Positions 7,240-11,080 of a DNA stretch of 11,080 nt are shown here, piece after piece. The DNA is taken from positions 1-11,080 of the forward strand of contig CANPWS010000028.1 in assembly GCA_947584955.1 (NCBI GenBank), given 5' to 3'. Under the pieces are notes generated by a model, which worked only from the letters and a program-made list of their open reading frames with translations, searched no databases and was not told where the DNA came from. The translations under genes were made by a program, and so were the position numbers. Positions within the stretch are counted from its first letter, which is position 1, and each line of letters starts with the position of its first letter. Origin of the DNA: an uncultured Bacilli bacterium. Lineage in GTDB: Bacteria > Bacillota_I > Bacilli_A > RF39 > UBA660.

Positions 7240-7267
7240 ATATTATCACTTTTTCTATAAAAGTCAA
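7240..7267 (-). promoter_or_regulatory. Promoter of the amidoligase gene
   Basis: On the minus strand: TTGACT (7267-7262), 16-bp spacer ending in TG plus one base, then -10 TAATAT (7245-7240). The spacer contains the left arm of the perfect inverted repeat at 7251-7289. Confidence 0.7.
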
Positions 7268-7289
7268 TAATTATATTTTTTATAGAAAA
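7251..7289. repeat. Perfect 12-bp inverted repeat between divergent promoters (possible operator)
   Basis: TTTTCTATAAAA (7251-7262) and TTTTATAGAAAA (7278-7289) are exact reverse complements separated by 15 bp. The left arm fills the spacer of the amidoligase promoter and touches its -35; the right arm ends 12 bp before the -35 of the divergent promoter. That placement fits a dimeric regulator controlling both units. No run of T's beyond the arms or other terminator context argues for termination. Confidence 0.5.
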
Positions 7290-7301
7290 TTTAAAAATAT
7301 T

Positions 7302-7330
7302 TTGACAAATTACTACAAATATGATATTAT
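7302..7330 (+). promoter_or_regulatory. Consensus sigma-A promoter of the 7358-9022 operon
   Basis: Perfect -35 TTGACA (7302-7307), 17-bp spacer, -10 TATTAT (7325-7330). Transcription should start near 7337, which places the alternative GTG start at 7334 upstream of the transcript and supports the ATG at 7358. Confidence 0.85.
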
Positions 7331-7357
7331 ATAGTGCCAGAAAGAAGGAAAAGGATT

Positions 7358-8188
7358 ATGATAAGTTTAAAAGAATTACAATATGTTAGTAAATCTTCCG
7401 ATAAAGCACCATATCCTGGTGATAAATATGCTTATGAAACATTGGAAAATATGATTGAAGCTTTTAATATTTATAAAAAAAATTATGAAGGAAAAGATTA
7501 TAGTATAATTTTTAGTGATTCAGAAGAGTTAAATTTTCAAATTTTTGATTATAATATTTGCCATATGTTAGGAGTAGATTTTTCTTTTTTAGTAAATAAT
7601 AATGAAAAGTTTTTAAGAGAAATTTTAAATTTAAAAAAAGAAAATGTTTTTATAAATTCTTATGAAGTTATATATAATATACTTCAAAAATATGAAGAAG
7701 TAATAAAATATGATAAATCAAATGATAATAGAGTAATAAATTATTATAAATCGAGAATTAAATGTGCTATTTTTAATAAAATGAATGAATTTGAAATGTT
7801 TAATTTTGGAAAATTGAATACAGAAAATAGTTCTAAAATTTTATATGTACAAAGTAATGAAGCAGTATGTCCTTACTTCTTGATAAGATTAAATGAAAAT
7901 AATAAAGACAAAGATTTAAAATATTGTGTAACAAGTTTACTTGCACCAAAAGAAAATGAGTTACCAGCATATTTTGAATATAAATCTGCAATTCCAACAC
8001 AAATGATTATTGATGATGGAATGAATAAATTAGATAAATTTGAATCTACACCAAGAGAAAAATTAAATATGTTAAATATGTACAAATCAATAATTTCTAC
8101 TTATTCAATACCTGATAACTTAGATATAAGTGGTGATTATAAAGCAGTACTTGCTAGTTTAGATAATAAAAAAATATTAAAAAAATAA
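7358..8188 (+). CDS. Hypothetical protein, possible PBECR4-type (phage Barnase-EndoU-ColicinE5/D-RelE-like nuclease) domain
   Basis: 276 residues from the ATG at 7358, chosen because AGAAGGA lies 8 nt upstream and the GTG at 7334 precedes the expected transcription start. There is no signal peptide or membrane helix; it looks cytoplasmic. Residues 48-75 (YSIIFSDSEELNFQIFDYNI, then CHMLGVD with His69) and 160-215 (ILYVQSNEAVCPYFLIRLNE; later SLLAPKENELPAYFEYKS) resemble the layout of PBECR-type phage nuclease-like domains, in which an N-x-x-H-L-x-G-like strand end is followed by a hydrophobic Y-F-L strand. That is pattern memory only, so treat nuclease function as unproven. It heads a probable operon with the 28-aa ORF and the membrane protein at 8336. 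Confidence 0.8.
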   Translation: MISLKELQYVSKSSDKAPYPGDKYAYETLENMIEAFNIYKKNYEGKDYSIIFSDSEELNFQIFDYNICHMLGVDFSFLVNNNEKFLREILNLKKENVFINSYEVIYNILQKYEEVIKYDKSNDNRVINYYKSRIKCAIFNKMNEFEMFNFGKLNTENSSKILYVQSNEAVCPYFLIRLNENNKDKDLKYCVTSLLAPKENELPAYFEYKSAIPTQMIIDDGMNKLDKFESTPREKLNMLNMYKSIISTYSIPDNLDISGDYKAVLASLDNKKILKK

Positions 8189-8228
8189 ACAAAGATAATA
8201 AAAAAGAAAAAGAAAAGGGGTTTTAATT

Positions 8229-8315
8229 ATGGTCGAAGTTATATTAGAGATTATTAAATTATTAAAAAATAAATATTTACTTAAATTTATGATAAAAGAT
8301 AGTATAAATTTATAA
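8229..8315 (+). CDS. Possible 28-aa peptide
   Basis: A short ORF, ATG to TAA, encoding MVEVILEIIKLLKNKYLLKF then MIKDSINL. It has a good AAAGGGG ribosome site (8214-8220) 8 nt upstream and sits between two genes of the same operon without an intervening terminator. The peptide is amphipathic and basic overall, with Ile/Leu on one face and Lys on the other, and could associate with membrane. No family recognised. The good ribosome site is the main argument that it is translated; it could instead be a leader setting translation of the next gene, which starts 20 nt after its stop. Confidence 0.45.
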   Translation: MVEVILEIIKLLKNKYLLKFMIKDSINL

Positions 8316-8335
8316 ATGGTTTACTTGGAGGGTTT

Positions 8336-9022
8336 ATGGATAATAACATAGATATAGAAAATTTAAAAAATGATATAGAATTAATTGTAGAAAACTATAA
8401 AACTTTAAATAAAGAAGAAATAGCTTCAAAAAAAGAATTAGAAAAGTTAAAAAAGATTTTAGTATTATTAAATAATAAAGTTGAAGAAATATATAGTTTA
8501 AATACAGAAAGTTTTTGTAGTAAAGTACTAAAATATTTAAATAAAGATTTTTTAAGCTTTTTTGCTTTAATATTATCTTTTGCTACTATATTTATTTTAG
8601 ATTCAATAAATGGATTAATAAATAGTAATATTTTTATTGATAATGTATTTATAATTACTAAATTAACTGCAGCTATATATCAAATTTATTTTGTAATTTC
8701 ATCTTTAATTTCTACTATTAAAGAGAAAAAAAGAAGAAATATTTTGTTAAATGAAATTGATATAACTGAATTAAATCAAAATATAAAAAATAAAGAAGAG
8801 CAAAAAAAAGCTTTAGAAGAAAAATTAGTTAATATTAAAGATAATTTAAATAATTTAGATAAAGAGTATATAAATAAATTAAATTTAATAAATGAATATG
8901 AAGAAAAAAAAGAATTAGAGAAAAATAATATGTATTTATATAAAGATTACATTATCATTAATGAATATAAAGCAAAAAAGAAAAAAATGGAAAAAGAAAA
9001 AATAGATACTAAAAATTCTTAA
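8336..9022 (+). CDS. Hypothetical two-helix membrane protein with long coiled coils
   Basis: 228 residues. Residues 1-55 are a charged helix (ENLKNDIELIVENYKTLNKE), two membrane segments lie at about 72-95 (SFFALILSFATIFILDSING) and 103-127 (VFIITKLTAAIYQIYFVISS), and 138-228 is a second long Lys/Glu/Asn-rich coiled coil. With two helices, both coiled arms should be on the same side, probably cytoplasmic. The start has GGAGGG 4 nt upstream, slightly close. It is the last gene before a perfect terminator. No known family. Very high Lys/Asn/Glu content simply follows the AT-rich base composition. Its operon position suggests a membrane partner of the 276-aa protein (inference). Confidence 0.8.
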   Translation: MDNNIDIENLKNDIELIVENYKTLNKEEIASKKELEKLKKILVLLNNKVEEIYSLNTESFCSKVLKYLNKDFLSFFALILSFATIFILDSINGLINSNIFIDNVFIITKLTAAIYQIYFVISSLISTIKEKKRRNILLNEIDITELNQNIKNKEEQKKALEEKLVNIKDNLNNLDKEYINKLNLINEYEEKKELEKNNMYLYKDYIIINEYKAKKKKMEKEKIDTKNS

Positions 9023-9038
9023 GTAGTATCTATTTTTT
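8997..9038. terminator. Bidirectional terminator between convergent genes, overlapping both stops
   Basis: AAAAAATAGATACT (8997-9010) pairs perfectly with AGTATCTATTTTTT (9025-9038); one more A-T pair is possible inside. It contains the stop codon of the 228-aa gene in its loop and touches the stop of the minus-strand 84-aa gene, and has U-runs on both strands. Confidence 0.9.
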
Positions 9039-9291
9039 AAAGCATATATAAATTATTGTCAGGTTCGTTATAAACGTTATTACTATTATTTAATGATTCT
9101 AACTTAGTTAATCTTTTGTGTAATTTTTCAATGTTATCTTCAATTTGATTAAGTCTATTTTCTAAATTATTATTTATAGTTTGAGTTTGATTTTGAAAGG
9201 GAAGCATCATCATGTTTGGCATATACATTTGAGGTTTAGGTATTTCTTGAGCATATCCATAACTATTATAAAACATGTCTCTATTATTCAT
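9037..9291 (-). CDS. Small coiled-coil protein with Tyr/Pro/Met-rich N-terminus
   Basis: 84 residues from the ATG at 9291, chosen because GGAGG (plus-strand 9301-9305) is 9 nt upstream; the in-frame ATG at 9312 would lie upstream of that site. Residues 5-32 are Tyr-, Pro- and Met-rich (YNSYGYAQEIPKPQMYMPNM). Residues 43-64 give a clean heptad pattern (Leu43, Leu47, Ile50, Ile54, Leu57, Leu61, Leu64), so it probably forms a dimeric or trimeric coiled coil. No membrane helix or signal. The layout resembles small coat- or envelope-associated proteins of spore-forming Firmicutes, but I cannot assign a family. Transcribed divergently from hisS. Confidence 0.7.
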   Translation of the reverse strand: MNNRDMFYNSYGYAQEIPKPQMYMPNMMMLPFQNQTQTINNNLENRLNQIEDNIEKLHKRLTKLESLNNSNNVYNEPDNNLYML

Positions 9292-9368
9292 CAAATTTAT
9301 CCTCCAAATCATAATATTATATGTTTAATAATTGATGTTGGTTATTTGTTTTTAATAATTTTAATAAA

Positions 9369-9397
9369 TTGACAAAAAATAACAAACATGATAATAT
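9369..9397 (+). promoter_or_regulatory. Promoter of hisS
   Basis: Perfect TTGACA (9369-9374), 17-bp spacer, extended -10 TGATAATAT (9389-9397). The leader from about 9404 is only some 36 nt, too short for a T-box, which often controls hisS in Firmicutes. Confidence 0.85.
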
Positions 9398-9439
9398 ATT
9401 GGCAAGAGTTTTTAAAAAAGTAGAAAGATGGTGCAATAG

Positions 9440-10744
9440 ATGAAAAATGTTGAATTAAAAAATATAAAAGGTACAGTTGATTATTTACCACGTGAGCAAA
9501 TGTTAAAAAATAAAATAACTTCTATTTTGGAGAGTGTATTTGAAAAGTATGGTTATCTTCCTTTGGAAACTCCTACTATTTGTTATTATGATTTGCTTGC
9601 TTCAAAGTATGCTGGAGGAGCAGAGATATTAAAAGAAGTTTATACTCTTACTGATCAAGGAGATAGGAAATTAGGATTAAGATATGATTTAACAGTTCCA
9701 TTTGCTAAAGTAATAAGTATTAATAAAGATATTTCTCTTCCTTTTAAAAGATATGAAATTGGTAAAGTTTTTCGTGATGGTCCAGTAAAACTTGGAAGAA
9801 TGAGAGAATTTTATCAATGTGATGTAGATGTTTGTGGTATAGATGGTAGATTAATTGAAGTAGAATTATTAATGATGGCTATTAACTGCTATAAAGAATT
9901 AAATATTGATATATATATAGAATGGAATAATCGCAAACTTCTTTCTGGTTTAATAAATGAATGTAATATAGATTTAGAATATGTTTCTAAAGTTATTTTA
10001 TCTGTAGATAAACTTGCTAAAATAGGAGAAGATGGAGTAAGAAAAGAACTTGAGGGTTATAATATTGATAAAAGTAATTTAGATAAGTTATTTTCATATT
10101 TTAAACTGGATATTTTATCTTTGGAAGAAATGTTTAAAGATAGTGAAAATGAGTTATTAAAAGAAGGTTTGAAAGAAGTTATTGAATTTAATTCTTATAT
10201 TGAAAAATTAGGATTAAAAGAATGCATTTTTACACCATATTTGGCTAGAGGACTTGAAATTTATACAGGAATAGTATGGGAAGTATTTGATAAAAAGCAA
10301 AGAATAACTTCATCTATTGGTGCAGGGGGACGATATGATAAAATAATTACTAATTTTATTAATGATGGCAATGTTTATCCAGCATTAGGTATGACTTTTG
10401 GTCTTGCACCAATTTATGAGATTTTAAATATGGAAAATAAAATGGAAAATTCTTTATATGATTTATTGATTATTCCTATGGATACTAATATTGAATCACT
10501 TTCTTTGGCGGAAAAATTAAGGAATAATGGTTTAAAAGTTTTGATAGAAATGAAAAAGAAATTAAATAAATCATTAGATTGGGCTAATCGAAATAATATT
10601 CCTTATGTTATTATTTTAGGTCTTGATGAAATTAAAGATGAAAAATTAAAAATAAAAGATATGAAAAATTCAGAAAATTACGAAGTTAAGATTGATGATA
10701 TATCTAAAATGGTTGATATTATAAAAAATAATAATAATTTTTAA
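9440..10744 (+). CDS. hisS: Histidyl-tRNA synthetase (archaeal/eukaryote-like type)
   Basis: 434 residues, normal length. It charges tRNA-His with histidine. The class II core is clear: GTVDYLP (11-17) at the N-terminus, motif 1 region YLPLETPT (39-46), motif 2 RYEIGKVFRDGPVKLG (104-119) with Arg112 followed by REFYQCDVD, the histidine-specific HisA box LARGLEIYTG (268-277) with Arg270, and HisB GAGGRYD (294-300). Residues 335-430 form the anticodon-binding domain. REFYQCDVD is the style of archaeal and eukaryotic HisRS, unlike the RxxQFxQFGVE of most bacteria. Motif 3 (ALGMTFGLAPI, 315-325) lacks the usual Glu-Arg pair. Conserved HisA and HisB boxes argue for a real synthetase rather than HisZ. 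The ribosome site is mediocre (GATGGTG). No T-box precedes it. Confidence 0.9.
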   Translation: MKNVELKNIKGTVDYLPREQMLKNKITSILESVFEKYGYLPLETPTICYYDLLASKYAGGAEILKEVYTLTDQGDRKLGLRYDLTVPFAKVISINKDISLPFKRYEIGKVFRDGPVKLGRMREFYQCDVDVCGIDGRLIEVELLMMAINCYKELNIDIYIEWNNRKLLSGLINECNIDLEYVSKVILSVDKLAKIGEDGVRKELEGYNIDKSNLDKLFSYFKLDILSLEEMFKDSENELLKEGLKEVIEFNSYIEKLGLKECIFTPYLARGLEIYTGIVWEVFDKKQRITSSIGAGGRYDKIITNFINDGNVYPALGMTFGLAPIYEILNMENKMENSLYDLLIIPMDTNIESLSLAEKLRNNGLKVLIEMKKKLNKSLDWANRNNIPYVIILGLDEIKDEKLKIKDMKNSENYEVKIDDISKMVDIIKNNNNF

Positions 10745-10759
10745 TCTTGTAAATACCTC

Positions 10760-10788
10760 TTGAATAATGAAAATATGTATGGTAAAAT
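10760..10788 (+). promoter_or_regulatory. Promoter of the G-tract leader
   Basis: -35-like TTGAAT (10760-10765), 17-bp spacer, -10 TAAAAT (10783-10788). Transcription would begin near 10795. No terminator is seen between hisS and this promoter. Confidence 0.55.
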
Positions 10789-10826
10789 TAGTACATAAAT
10801 AAAAGTAGAAAGAAGGTGCTCCTCTC

Positions 10827-10886
10827 ATGAAAAATATAATAAAAAATATGCATACATTTGTACGTAATGGGGGGGGGGCAGTTTAG
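10827..10886 (+). CDS. Short leader ORF containing a ten-G tract
   Basis: A 19-codon ORF (MKNIIKNMHTFVRNGGGAV) preceded by AGAAGGTG (10811-10818). The ribosome site and the first codons resemble those of hisS. The run of ten G's codes for three glycines plus the first base of the next codon. At this tract length it stops at TAG 10884-10886, about 30 bp before the downstream hairpin. With nine or twelve G's it would run about 44-45 codons and stop at 10960-10962, inside the right arm of that hairpin; with eleven it would stop at 10889-10891. No known protein family. I think it acts, if at all, as a regulatory leader peptide. Confidence 0.45.
   Translation: MKNIIKNMHTFVRNGGGAV
10869..10878 (+). 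repeat. Homopolymeric G10 tract
   Basis: Ten consecutive G's, the longest G run in the window, in DNA where even GGGGG is rare. Poly-G runs of this length are classic slippage sites for phase variation. An assembly or base-calling error in run length is possible. Confidence 0.9.
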
Positions 10887-10917
10887 ATTAAATCTATCTA
10901 AAAAATATAATAAAAAT

Positions 10918-10969
10918 AGCTATAGAGAAAATATCTATTTAATTAGATATTCTTTTCTATAGCTTTTTT
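10918..10969 (+). terminator. Intrinsic terminator in the leader of the right-edge gene
   Basis: AGCTATAGA (10918-10926) pairs with TCTATAGCT (10956-10964). The inner part ATATCTA (10931-10937) pairs with TAGATAT (10944-10950), leaving a 6-nt loop and a small internal loop. TTTTTT follows (10964-10969). It lies only about 30 bp before the start of the next gene, the position expected of an attenuator. Confidence 0.85.
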
Positions 10970-10997
10970 GTGATTAAGGAAAGAGGTATAAAGTTAT

Positions 10998-11080
10998 ATG
11001 AAGAAAAGTAAAAAATATGGAATAGTTTTAGGAGTAAGTTTATTTATATTATTAATTACTGGTGCAACATATGCATATTA
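10998..11080 (+). CDS. N-terminus of a secreted or membrane-anchored protein (3' end outside window)
   Basis: 27 codons before the edge: MKKSKKYGIVLGVSLFILLI then TGATYAY. It has a basic start, a hydrophobic core of about 16 residues and a small-residue end (TGATYAY), as in a signal peptide or N-terminal anchor. The GATYAY ending is common in large surface proteins and TasA/CalY-like or SipW-processed proteins of low-G+C Firmicutes, but the rest is missing, so the family is open. AAAGAGG (10979-10985) supports the start. Expression probably depends on read-through of the terminator just upstream, or on a promoter I cannot see. Confidence 0.65.
   Translation, partial: MKKSKKYGIVLGVSLFILLITGATYAY

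Noticed and set aside
7873..8085. Minus-strand 70-codon ORF
   Set aside because: Antisense within the 276-aa gene, without a ribosome site or promoter.
9181..9372. Plus-strand 63-codon ORF
   Set aside because: It overlaps the opposite-strand coiled-coil gene, which has a good ribosome site, and ends inside the hisS promoter.
9400..9439. T-box or other riboswitch before hisS
   Set aside because: The leader after the promoter is only about 36 nt, with no terminator hairpin or T-box core.
1..11080. CRISPR array, tRNA or rRNA genes, complete insertion sequence
   Set aside because: No regularly spaced repeats, cloverleaf or rRNA segments, or transposase were found on reading either strand.

Overview
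The window is strongly AT-rich (G+C well under 30% by eye) and looks like a low-G+C Firmicute, probably an uncultured Bacilli/Erysipelotrichia-like or related gut lineage. Supporting signs are RNase HIII, a Gram-positive (type 2) peptide deformylase, a YjcZ-like small protein, strong AGGAGG-type ribosome binding sites and sigma-A-type promoters. All tryptophans in the intact genes I checked are TGG, so the standard bacterial code applies; no intact gene here ends in TGA.

Layout. 1-780 is a decayed defence-type relic: the C-terminal winged helix of a regulator, overlapped by a broken MmeI-like/class I methylase N-terminus with a nonsense codon and a frameshift, then a terminator. It abuts the C-terminal third of a decapitated D-Ala-D-Ala carboxypeptidase (789-1319). 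A monocistronic ankyrin + ClpA/B-D1-type AAA+ ATPase follows (1530-3053). A minus-strand block holds peptide deformylase (def), a Gly/Tyr-rich YjcZ-like membrane miniprotein and RNase HIII (rnhC). Divergent to rnhC is a cvpA-trxA operon. Convergent to trxA, and sharing a bidirectional terminator with it, is an amidoligase-family gene (6093-7214). Divergent to the amidoligase, across a perfect 12-bp inverted repeat, is a three-gene unit: a 276-aa protein (possible PBECR-type nuclease fold), a 28-aa peptide and a 228-aa membrane/coiled-coil protein. A small coiled-coil protein lies on the minus strand (9037-9291), then hisS of the archaeal/eukaryote-like type (9440-10744).

The right end is the most unusual part. 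A promoter drives a 19-codon ORF holding a run of ten G's, then a strong intrinsic terminator, then the start of a gene for a secreted or membrane-anchored protein that runs off the edge. Changing the G-run length by one or two would make translation stop before the hairpin or run through almost all of it. This suggests a phase-variable attenuator for a surface protein; it is inference from sequence only.

Housekeeping genes (def, rnhC, cvpA, trxA, hisS) form the conserved frame. The accessory material is the left-edge relic, the ankyrin-AAA gene, the amidoligase divergon and the G-tract leader.
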